Source of the DNA: Bdellovibrionales bacterium
GTDB taxonomy: Bacteria; Bdellovibrionota_G; JALEGL01; JAGRAY01
DNA: 11,552 nt
NCBI GenBank assembly: GCA_020434375.1
Contig: JAGRAY010000045.1
Span: 1 to 11,552, forward strand
Direction of reading: 5' to 3'
Below the pieces are notes generated by a model. That model was not told the DNA's origin. It ran no database searches and saw nothing but the letters and a program-made list of their open reading frames with translations. Both the position numbers and the translations under genes were made by a program. This document shows positions 1 through 6,382 of the stretch, one piece after another; within the stretch, counting starts at the first letter, position 1; every line of letters begins with the position of its first letter.

Positions 1-93
1 CCTGTCTGCCCGGTGACAGCCATTTTTATTGAAGAAGAAGTACCAGAAAAGTGGGCGTCTTATATTCAATCAAATAAAGATTATTTTAAATAA
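1..93 (+). CDS. Ferredoxin, C-terminal fragment (5' end outside window)
   Basis: The reading frame is open from base 1 to a TAA at 91-93 and gives the last 30 residues of a protein. They begin PVCPVTAIF and continue EEEVPEKWASYIQ. The CPV-x-AI signature is the last cysteine of a [4Fe-4S] motif followed by Pro. The acidic stretch and the VPEKW...YI tail are typical of small bacterial 7Fe/8Fe ferredoxins of the FdxA/YfhL type, which carry electrons in the cytoplasm. The remaining cluster cysteines lie upstream of the window, so the cluster type (7Fe or 2x[4Fe-4S]) cannot be decided. A strong intrinsic terminator follows 24 bp after the stop. The identification as a ferredoxin is fairly sure; the subfamily is not. 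Confidence 0.8.
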   Translation, partial: PVCPVTAIFIEEEVPEKWASYIQSNKDYFK

Positions 94-117
94 AAGAGCG
101 TGTCATTTATTCAAAAT

Positions 118-145
118 AAAAAAGCCGGCAAAAGCCGGCTTTTTT
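118..145. terminator. Bidirectional intrinsic terminator between ferredoxin gene and nrdJ
   Basis: A perfect 6-bp GC stem, GCCGGC (124-129) and GCCGGC (134-139), has an AAAA loop. It is flanked by six A on the left (118-123) and six T on the right (140-145), and the A and T tracts can extend the stem. It therefore reads as a hairpin plus U-tract on both strands and can end both the ferredoxin transcript (+) and the convergent nrdJ transcript (-). Confidence 0.93.
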
Positions 146-164
146 ATTGTTGATGATGAATCTT

Positions 165-2921
165 TTATGAACAACCGCTTGTACTTCCGCAATTAATACA
201 CTTATAGCACACACCATTTCGTATCATGATAGAGCCACACTCACTGCAGGGAGGTGCATCTTGCTGCAATTTAATAGACCATTGATCGTGCTTGTCTACC
301 GTTGCTCCGCTCATTAGTGCAATTTTATCATTTGTTTTTTTTTCTTGCGCATCGGTCGAACGATCCACAATACCTACTTCTTGCTGAGCTTCCTTAGATA
401 AAAACTTAGAGGCTAACCATCTGAAAATGTAGTCTACAACAGATTTTGCAAAGGGAATCTCTTTGTTGTGAGTCATTCCTGATGGCTCAAATCGCGTGTG
501 ACTAAACTTATGGATAAGAACCTCGAGCGGCACCCCATATTGAAGGGCCATCGAGATGGCCGTTGCATAAGAATCCATTAAGCCAGACACGACCGTGCCC
601 TCTTTCGACATGACCAAAAAGATTTCACCAGGTTTACCGTCTTCGTATAAACCCACTGTGATATATCCCTCGTGACCCGCGATTGAAAACTTATGCGTAA
701 TAGCGGTTCGTTCATCAGGCAATCGTCTTCGATAAGGTTTAGGAGCCGAGACAGCTTTATCTTTTGTAGAGCCCATGCTCGCCATAGATGTGTTTAAAGG
801 TTGGGATCTTTTGCACCCATCACGATAAACTGCAATGGCTTTAAGGCCCAACTTCCATGCTTGTTGATAGGTTTGAGCGATTTCATCTACGGTAATTTCA
901 TTAGGTACGTTCACCGTTTTTGAAATGGCTCCAGAGATAAAGGGTTGTACGGCTGACATCATTTTTAAATGACCCATATAGTGAATGTACCGATTTCCAT
1001 TCAAAGGTTTAAAGGCACAATCAAAAACACTTAAATGTTCTTCTTTAAGATGAGGTGCATTTTCAATGGTTTCTTGTTCTCTGACATGCTTTAAAATAGC
1101 TTGAGTCTCTTCTTCTGTGTAGCCCAGCTTTTCTAATGCCATCGGCACCGTATTATTTACAATTTTAAGGTAGCCTCCGCCAACTAGTTTTTTGTACTTG
1201 ACCAATGCGATGTCTGGCTCAACACCTGTAGTATCACAGTCCATCATAAATCCAATGGTTCCTGTCGGCGCCAAAACACTGATTTGAGAGTTTCTGTATC
1301 CGTGACGTTTGCCCATTTCGTAAGCAGACTCCCAGTCTTCCTCGGCGGCTTGATACAGATCTTGAGGAATAAGCGAACGATCAATATTAGATACAGCATC
1401 TGCATGCTTTCGAATGACCTTGAGCATGGGTTCTCGATTCACGCTATAGCCCTTGAAAGGTTCGCGGTCGGCTGCAACCTCTGACGATGTTTTATAGCTA
1501 TGACCACTCAGAATTGCGGTAATGCCGGCGGCAAAAGCACGACCAGCATCTGAGTCATAGGCTAAACCCATAGACATCAAAAGAGCCCCTAAATTGGCAT
1601 AACCAATTCCCAAAGGACGATAATCAAAGCTGTTTCGTTCAATACGGGGCGTAGGGTAGGAAGCATTGTCGACAATAATTTCCTGGGCCAAAATGGTTGT
1701 TCGGCATCCACGTCTAAATGACTCAACATCGAATTCACCGGTCGAAGACACAAATTTCATCAAGTTCAGCGATGCGAGGTTGCATGCTGTATCGTTAAGA
1801 AACATATATTCTGAGCATGGATTAGATGCATGAATTCGATCTGTATTTGGGCAAGTGTGCCAGTCATTGATGGTGGTATCGAACTGAAGGCCGGGATCAC
1901 CACAAACCCATGCCGATTCCGCAATCATATGGGTTATGTCTTTTGCCTGATAAGTATCTACCGGAGATTTGTCCACAACTGAAAGGGTTGTCCATGGTCG
2001 ACCTTCCTCAGTGGCACGCATGAAATCATCTGTTACTCGCACAGAGTTATTGGAATTTTGAAAGAAGATAGAGTTGTAGGCCTCTCCTGTAAATGCACCG
2101 TCGTAACCGGCATCGATAAGGGCCCAAGCCTTTTTTTCTTCGGTCTCTTTGCATTTAATAAAATCAACGATGTCAGGGTGGTCAACATTTAAAATAACCA
2201 TCTTTGCGGCTCGCCTGGTTTTGCCGCCAGATTTAATAACGCCTGCGAAAGCGTCATATCCTTTCATGAATGACACAGGGCCTGAAGCTTGACCTCCACC
2301 AGAGAGATGTTCTCTCGCTGATCGAATGGTTGAAAAGTTTGTACCAGTGCCAGATCCACCCTTAAAAAGCATACCTTCTGTTTTGGCTAAATCGAGAATT
2401 GAAGACATAGAATCTTCAACCGAATTAATGAAGCAAGCGGAGCATTGTGGATGGGCCTCAATGCCGACATTGAACCAAACAGGAGAGTTAAAAGCCATTT
2501 TTTGATAGACCAATAGATGGGTCAGATCTTCTTCAAAAGCTTGGTAATCGGAGGCAGTGGCAAAATAGTTTTGCTTTTTTGCCCAACCGGTCATGGTTTT
2601 AGCAACGCGAGTGATGAGTTGTTTAACAGAAGTTTCTCTTTGAGGCGTATCAATTTGACCGCGAAAATATTTGGAAACAACAACATTGGTGGCAAGCATT
2701 GACCAAAATTTTGGGACTTCCACATTTTTTTGTGAGAAAACCACCTCGCCTTTTTCGTTATTGATTAAAGCTTCACGTAAGTCCCATTCTATTTCATCAA
2801 AAGGATGCACGCCTTCCTGAGTAAAATATCGTTTATATGGAATCCCCTTATTAGGAGTCATGGATTTTGCGGTTTTTGAAGTACGTCCTGAGCTCGTTTT
2901 TCTAAGAATTTCTACATCCAT
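165..2921 (-). CDS. nrdJ: Class II (adenosylcobalamin-dependent) ribonucleoside-diphosphate reductase
   Basis: This is a cytoplasmic enzyme that reduces ribonucleotides to deoxyribonucleotides using a thiyl radical generated from coenzyme B12. The ATG at 2921 gives 918 residues. An in-frame TTG at 2939 lies inside the ribosome binding site, so the ATG is preferred. Visible in order: the PVWFN region; CSACF with the first redox Cys (C163); the GGSGTGTNFS loop; NPCSE (N367, thiyl Cys C369, E371); NDTACNLASLNL with the partner Cys (C380); and APTGTIGF. A TSCPD domain follows (roughly residues 735-835). The C-terminal tail carries CSECG, CYKC, CG and a final TSGCS, a zinc-finger-like and redox-shuttle end typical of NrdJ. 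No N-terminal ATP-cone is evident. The gene is monocistronic, sits behind a long structured leader, and ends at the shared terminator. No other reductase gene is visible here. Confidence 0.96.
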   Translation of the reverse strand: MDVEILRKTSSGRTSKTAKSMTPNKGIPYKRYFTQEGVHPFDEIEWDLREALINNEKGEVVFSQKNVEVPKFWSMLATNVVVSKYFRGQIDTPQRETSVKQLITRVAKTMTGWAKKQNYFATASDYQAFEEDLTHLLVYQKMAFNSPVWFNVGIEAHPQCSACFINSVEDSMSSILDLAKTEGMLFKGGSGTGTNFSTIRSAREHLSGGGQASGPVSFMKGYDAFAGVIKSGGKTRRAAKMVILNVDHPDIVDFIKCKETEEKKAWALIDAGYDGAFTGEAYNSIFFQNSNNSVRVTDDFMRATEEGRPWTTLSVVDKSPVDTYQAKDITHMIAESAWVCGDPGLQFDTTINDWHTCPNTDRIHASNPCSEYMFLNDTACNLASLNLMKFVSSTGEFDVESFRRGCRTTILAQEIIVDNASYPTPRIERNSFDYRPLGIGYANLGALLMSMGLAYDSDAGRAFAAGITAILSGHSYKTSSEVAADREPFKGYSVNREPMLKVIRKHADAVSNIDRSLIPQDLYQAAEEDWESAYEMGKRHGYRNSQISVLAPTGTIGFMMDCDTTGVEPDIALVKYKKLVGGGYLKIVNNTVPMALEKLGYTEEETQAILKHVREQETIENAPHLKEEHLSVFDCAFKPLNGNRYIHYMGHLKMMSAVQPFISGAISKTVNVPNEITVDEIAQTYQQAWKLGLKAIAVYRDGCKRSQPLNTSMASMGSTKDKAVSAPKPYRRRLPDERTAITHKFSIAGHEGYITVGLYEDGKPGEIFLVMSKEGTVVSGLMDSYATAISMALQYGVPLEVLIHKFSHTRFEPSGMTHNKEIPFAKSVVDYIFRWLASKFLSKEAQQEVGIVDRSTDAQEKKTNDKIALMSGATVDKHDQWSIKLQQDAPPCSECGSIMIRNGVCYKCINCGSTSGCS

Positions 2922-2929
2922 TTTTGGAT

Positions 2930-2937
2930 CTCCTCTC
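2930..2937 (-). promoter_or_regulatory. Strong Shine-Dalgarno that fixes the nrdJ start
   Basis: On the minus strand GAGAGGAG lies 8 bases before the ATG at 2921. It contains a near-complete anti-SD match and overlaps the in-frame TTG at 2939, which therefore cannot be the start. Few other genes in the window have so good a site. Confidence 0.85.
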
Positions 2938-2949
2938 AATATGTTTTTA

Positions 2950-3071
2950 TCTTTTTATGGGTAAAAGCTCCAGCCGCCCATAAGAACTGCAAGGCCTGAG
3001 AGGCATCTATCCATGTATTGTATGGTCACGCGATGGCGTTGACCTACCTTTAAGTTATGGCAACTTCGCCC
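2950..3071 (-). promoter_or_regulatory. Structured 5' leader region of nrdJ (candidate cis-regulatory RNA)
   Basis: Read toward nrdJ, this stretch holds three hairpins. The first is AAGTT/AACTT with a 5-base loop (3052-3066). The second is an 8-bp stem GGTCA-CGC/GCG-TGACC with one bulged base and a 4-base loop (3024-3044). The third is a 7-bp stem TTATGGG/CCCATAA with a 15-base loop (2955-2961 with 2977-2983), which ends 18 bases before the Shine-Dalgarno. No cobalamin-riboswitch B12 box or other riboswitch family that I know is recognisable. I did not find a convincing promoter, so the transcript start and even the functional strand are inferred from position alone. Confidence 0.35.
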
Positions 3072-3368
3072 TATCAATCAAGTAGAAAATGTTTAAAACA
3101 TCTATCCGGTTAAAAAAAAAGGATTTTAAGTTTAGAATCATAAAGGATCCGTAGAGACTCCCATAACCACCTAATATTAATGCCATTTTTCTTTACCCTG
3201 GAAGCCTCTCTACAATAGGCACTCTTATTTTGATGGGCCTCACGTCTTGATCCATCCAAAAAATCCACCGGATTGTTTCTGCGAGGCTTATTTGATAGGG
3301 TCTGTTGAGCCAATTTCAGTTCATGCATTGTAATCTTGGCATTCTAGACTCCTCGGTTCTTAGCAAAA

Positions 3369-3397
3369 TTGACGGAGTGGGACTGACTTGATACGGT
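3369..3397 (+). promoter_or_regulatory. Possible sigma70-type promoter for the papain-like gene
   Basis: TTGACG (3369-3374) is followed after exactly 17 bases by TACGGT (3392-3397). The -35 is good (5 of 6) and the -10 is poor (3 of 6). The predicted start near 3404 is only about 3 bases before the ATG at 3407, which has no Shine-Dalgarno. Confidence 0.35.
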
Positions 3398-3406
3398 GCG
3401 CAATTC

Positions 3407-4777
3407 ATGAGATCTTTCAATACAAGTTTATTTGGGGCTCTAATGATCTTAGGGTCTTTGTTATGTCCAGCTTCCACCAAAGCGCAGTCACAAATTGAAA
3501 AATTATTTAAAAACCTTCAAACGCGCGACCAATCTTTGATGCTTCAAAATCACATCACCGAAAAGGAAATACTTGAGAGAAACAAACGTTTTCTGAGTAT
3601 TCATATTCTACGATTAGACAATCAGATCAAGCGTTATGAAAAATGGTACTCTAGTCTCGATTCAAAGAGTATGCAGCATGAGTACATCGGAAAAATATTA
3701 GAGATCAAGCGAGCGTATTTTCGGCGTGCTTCCGAGATTGAAAATAGCCTCACTTTTTTTGTTGAAAACACGACGCTTTCAATTGATTTAACCCATGAAC
3801 TAGGTCAGTTTCTTCTCACTTTTTGGCAAGATTTTCATCATTTTTTATTTGGCGTACCAGTGAGTGAATTCAATTTGGAAGCATTAGAAATGCAAGCAAC
3901 ACCAACCTCAGAGGGAAAACAAGCTGTTCGAGAATTTCTCAGTGATCTCATGGAGGTCTACCAAGTCCCAGGTGATTCCTCAGATGATATCTTGAACTTT
4001 CAAGATTTAAGTGGAGACTATCCAAGAGTGCGTTCTCAGGGCGATATCAATGCGAGCGTTGGCTTTGCCATTGCGAATGATCTTTCGTCCCAGTTGTTTT
4101 TTGAATATAAACAACGCATAGCCGTATCTACTGCTTGGATTTATACGTTAGGTATTTTGAATCAAAATGCACTGGATCCAAACAATGTTCTTGATATTAG
4201 AAAAGCACTTAAGAAGTCAGGATATTTTAAACGTACGAGGCATTCCAGTCGCGAGGCACCGCTTTTGGAAAAAAGTGTATTGAAGCTTCTCCAGAGCAAT
4301 CTCATTTGTGAAGAAAGTCAATATCCTTATGTTGGCGACAACGCGCGAGATTTTTTTCCAAAGGCACCTGTTTCAAAAGAGTTTAGAAAGTACGGTGTCG
4401 AATCGTTCTTGTCTTTAGAGTTTGTTTCTGGGGATATCCGGGTTCCATTGAGAGCTAACGGCATACCGACAGATGTCAGCTTTTTTAAAAGGCTTCTATC
4501 AAAGCATATTGCTCCTATTGTAACGCTTAACCGTTCGAGTAGGGTATTTCTAGAAGACTGGATAACACCAATAGGGCCCAATGATGAACATTCCGTAGTC
4601 GTTGTCGGATTTGGAAAAGACTTTAGCCCATTCGACGGCCAATACAAAGACTACTTTTTGATTTTAGATTCTCAGGTGCCATCTGATCTTGCAGTGCCAT
4701 TTAAAATCGATGCGGAGGTGCTCACGTCAATGGTAATAGGTATATACAAAATCACGGGCGTCAGTTTAAAACCCTAG
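3407..4777 (+). CDS. Secreted papain-fold (C1-like) protein with Ser in place of the catalytic Cys
   Basis: 456 residues. The N-terminus has a Sec signal peptide: R2, a hydrophobic stretch at about 8-20, and a likely signal-peptidase I cut after STKA (residue 26). Residues 27-190 are charged, helical-looking and unrecognised, and may act as a pro-region. Residues about 200-455 resemble the papain (C1A) fold. VRSQGDINASVGFA (208-221) matches the family VRxQGxCGSCWAF, with the oxyanion Gln kept (Q211) but the nucleophile Cys replaced by S217 (AGC, 4055-4057). CEESQYPYVG (301-310) matches the EExYPY motif. EHSVVVVGFG (394-403) carries the catalytic His (H395). YFLILDSQ (416-423) replaces the family NSWG Asn by D421. 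The disulfide Cys of the QGxC motif is also absent. The fold is fairly clear; peptidase activity is doubtful, and binding, structural or Ser-based catalytic roles are possible. The gene stands alone, and its stop overlaps the convergent HAD gene. Confidence 0.75.
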   Translation: MRSFNTSLFGALMILGSLLCPASTKAQSQIEKLFKNLQTRDQSLMLQNHITEKEILERNKRFLSIHILRLDNQIKRYEKWYSSLDSKSMQHEYIGKILEIKRAYFRRASEIENSLTFFVENTTLSIDLTHELGQFLLTFWQDFHHFLFGVPVSEFNLEALEMQATPTSEGKQAVREFLSDLMEVYQVPGDSSDDILNFQDLSGDYPRVRSQGDINASVGFAIANDLSSQLFFEYKQRIAVSTAWIYTLGILNQNALDPNNVLDIRKALKKSGYFKRTRHSSREAPLLEKSVLKLLQSNLICEESQYPYVGDNARDFFPKAPVSKEFRKYGVESFLSLEFVSGDIRVPLRANGIPTDVSFFKRLLSKHIAPIVTLNRSSRVFLEDWITPIGPNDEHSVVVVGFGKDFSPFDGQYKDYFLILDSQVPSDLAVPFKIDAEVLTSMVIGIYKITGVSLKP

Positions 4778-5469
4778 CTAACAAGGTCGATTAAGTCGAC
4801 TAGGTGTGGAATTAAAAGGTCAGCATCATCTTGCTCAAGCATGGTTTTTCTTGAAGTAAAACCATCGAGAAGGCCGATGCTTTGCACACGTGCGGCTTTT
4901 GCTGCCAAGATATCTAGTGGACTGTCGCCAATCATGACAGCCTGCTCAGGCGCAATATTTAGATTTTCTAAGATGTGAAGCAGTGGGGCGGGGTGTGGTT
5001 TTTTGTGAGCGACTGTATCGCCTCCAACGACCATCTCAAATAAGCCGATGAGTTTTAAACCCTCAAGAAGAAGTTTGCAAAAGCGCTCACGCTTATTGCT
5101 TAAAACCACAAGTGTTTTATGGCTAAGATTTTCAAGAAGATTTTCAACGCCTTTATAAGGGGCCGTGTGATCAAACATGTGTTCTTGATAGTACTGACTA
5201 AAGTGCCCAAAGGCTTCGTCAAAATGCTTATCAGAATCTAGTGTATCTTTAATGAGAGTCATAGTGCCAGAAGCAATGAGGTTTTCAATTTCAGATTCAG
5301 ATTTTGGCGGTATTCCACACTTTGATACCGCGTGATTAACAGCCAGAACAATGTCTTTTTTTGTATCTAGAAGTGTTCCGTCAAGATCAAAGATGAAAAG
5401 CTCTTTTGCGCTAAAGTCTATTGTTTTATTCAATGAGATTTTATATACAGGCTTTACAGTGAAAAGCAT
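4774..5469 (-). CDS. HAD-superfamily phosphatase, phosphoglycolate-phosphatase-like
   Basis: 231 residues from the ATG at 5469. All four HAD motifs are present: I, FDLDGTLLDT (nucleophile D28, acid/base D30); II, VLSNK (S124); III, K157 in HKKPHP; IV, MIGDSPLDILAA (D182, D186). The helical cap inserted between motifs I and II (about 40-105) is the type found in Gph, PGMB and pyrophosphatase relatives. The enzyme should be a cytoplasmic Mg-dependent phosphohydrolase on a small phosphate ester; the substrate cannot be assigned. The start is uncertain. Motif I lies late (residue 28), and an in-frame TTG at 5433 would give a more usual N-terminus. Neither has a good Shine-Dalgarno. With the ATG, the 5' end overlaps the divergent ygfZ start by 11 bp. 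The stop shares CTAG with the preceding convergent gene. Confidence 0.87.
   Translation of the reverse strand: MLFTVKPVYKISLNKTIDFSAKELFIFDLDGTLLDTKKDIVLAVNHAVSKCGIPPKSESEIENLIASGTMTLIKDTLDSDKHFDEAFGHFSQYYQEHMFDHTAPYKGVENLLENLSHKTLVVLSNKRERFCKLLLEGLKLIGLFEMVVGGDTVAHKKPHPAPLLHILENLNIAPEQAVMIGDSPLDILAAKAARVQSIGLLDGFTSRKTMLEQDDADLLIPHLVDLIDLVS
5421..5449 (+). promoter_or_regulatory. Possible promoter for ygfZ inside the HAD coding region
   Basis: TTGTTT (5421-5426), 17 bases, then TATACA (5444-5449). The match is modest (3 of 6 and 4 of 6) but well spaced. The predicted start near 5456 is about 3 bases before the GTG at 5459. Confidence 0.3.
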
Positions 5470-6382
5470 AGCAACGACCGAAACGACAGCCTATCTTAGA
5501 TCGAATCGCGGTCTTTTAAAAATCGGCGGAAACGATCGCCTTAAATTTTTGAACGCAATTACCACGAGCGACGTTAAGGCACTGAACCCTGGTTCGTTTC
5601 AAAAGTCATGTATTTTGAACCCAAAGGGAAAGATCTTATTTGAATTTAATCTGATGTGTTTTGAAGATTTTCTTTTTTTAGAAACAGATGTTCAGAAAAT
5701 CGATTCACTCGTGAGTTTTCTCGTAAAATATCGAATGGCTAGTCAGGTAACTTTTGAAAATCAGTCTGAAAATATCAATCAATGGATCGTTTTTAACGAC
5801 GACAATATCGGCGATGGGTTTCGTTTCAAAAGCATGCTTTTTCCACAATCAACATCTGTGTTTGTAAATAAACGTCAGTCTGTTGAGATGGAATCTATGC
5901 GAAAGTTAAACCTCGAAGATTTTGAGAGATTTCGCGTTTGCCAGGGTATTCCAATTTACGGCAAAGATATTGGCGAAGATACAATCATCGCGGAAGTTCC
6001 TTATTTCCAAGATGCGATTTCTTACACAAAGGGATGCTACCCTGGTCAAGAAATTATCGCACGATTAGCTTCAAGAGGCGGCAATGTTTCGAAACGCCTG
6101 ATGGGCGTTGAAGTGATGGATACTCAAGGTCTTAAAAATAAAGAGGTCGATGTGATCTATCAAGGTGAAGTTGTGGGTCGCCTTACGAGTGGAACTTACA
6201 TAATAGAGGCGTCGAATCGATATATCGGAATGGGCCTTATTCATCGAAAAGCATTTGAACCCGGCACGATCGTAGAGCTAGCGCATCCCGACGGAGAAAA
6301 AGTGACAGGCCAAATCCGATCCCTTTCATTGCATTCAAGCGACACACAAAAGCGTGGCGCGCCGAAATTGGAGGTGAAATGA
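5459..6382 (+). CDS. ygfZ: YgfZ/GcvT-like folate-binding protein
   Basis: 307 residues. The start is placed at GTG 5459, because the conserved N-terminus (YLRSNRGLLKIGGNDRLKFL) begins right after it; the frame remains open further upstream, but only as antisense of the HAD gene. The family signature KGCYPGQE is at 191-198 with the conserved C193. The region around it (DAISYTKGC, ARLASRGG) and the C-terminal barrel match the YgfZ/COG0354 family. Family members bind tetrahydrofolate and support synthesis or repair of [4Fe-4S] enzymes such as MiaB; they do not have the glycine-cleavage activity of GcvT. Only a short AGG precedes the GTG. The 3' end overlaps the SDR gene by 4 bp (ATGA), so the two are almost certainly co-transcribed. 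Function by family is secure; the exact start is likely but not certain. Confidence 0.88.
   Translation: MKSIATTETTAYLRSNRGLLKIGGNDRLKFLNAITTSDVKALNPGSFQKSCILNPKGKILFEFNLMCFEDFLFLETDVQKIDSLVSFLVKYRMASQVTFENQSENINQWIVFNDDNIGDGFRFKSMLFPQSTSVFVNKRQSVEMESMRKLNLEDFERFRVCQGIPIYGKDIGEDTIIAEVPYFQDAISYTKGCYPGQEIIARLASRGGNVSKRLMGVEVMDTQGLKNKEVDVIYQGEVVGRLTSGTYIIEASNRYIGMGLIHRKAFEPGTIVELAHPDGEKVTGQIRSLSLHSSDTQKRGAPKLEVK
6370..6374 (+). promoter_or_regulatory. Shine-Dalgarno for the SDR gene inside the ygfZ 3' end
   Basis: GGAGG ends 4 bases before the ATG at 6379. With the ATGA stop/start overlap it indicates translational coupling to ygfZ. Confidence 0.8.

Larger units (their letters stand above)
2938..3406. 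other. Long non-coding gap between nrdJ and the papain-like gene
   Basis: This is the only gap above 300 bp. The nrdJ-proximal part (to about 3071) is hairpin-rich. A run of nine A follows at 3112-3120. The rest (3121-3368) has only a 72-codon minus-strand frame (3110-3328) without ribosome binding site or recognisable domain, and an 8-codon minus-strand frame (3316-3342) with a good Shine-Dalgarno. The last 40 bases hold a possible promoter for the rightward gene. I see no tRNA, repeat array or mobile-element remnant. Confidence 0.6.

Noticed and set aside
2940..3110. Cobalamin riboswitch upstream of the B12-dependent reductase
   Set aside because: It was expected from function, but the B12 box and the GCCACTG core are absent on both strands.
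3001..3110. TPP riboswitch or 6S/SRP/tmRNA gene suggested by CTGAGA and local hairpins
   Set aside because: No second TPP motif, no SRP tetraloop signature, no tmRNA ends and no long closing stem were found.
3112..3150. Intrinsic terminator (nine-T run on the minus strand after a GATT/AATC hairpin)
   Set aside because: The stem is only 4-5 weak pairs with a large loop, and the T-run alone is not enough.
3110..3328. 72-codon minus-strand frame upstream of nrdJ
   Set aside because: It has no Shine-Dalgarno before its ATG, no recognisable motif and a low-complexity tail reading through the poly-A/T run. Kept only as part of the gap description.
3407..3475. Lipoprotein signal for the papain-like protein (SLLC at residues 17-20)
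   Set aside because: The residue before Cys is Leu, which is not accepted in a lipobox; a signal-peptidase I site after residue 26 fits better.
4327..4647. 106-codon minus-strand frame inside the papain-like gene, and similar frames inside nrdJ and transketolase
   Set aside because: These are shadows of well-supported genes, without motifs or ribosome binding sites.
5351..5458. Upstream extension of the ygfZ reading frame
   Set aside because: It is antisense to the HAD motif I region and lies before the conserved YgfZ N-terminus; GTG 5459 fits better.
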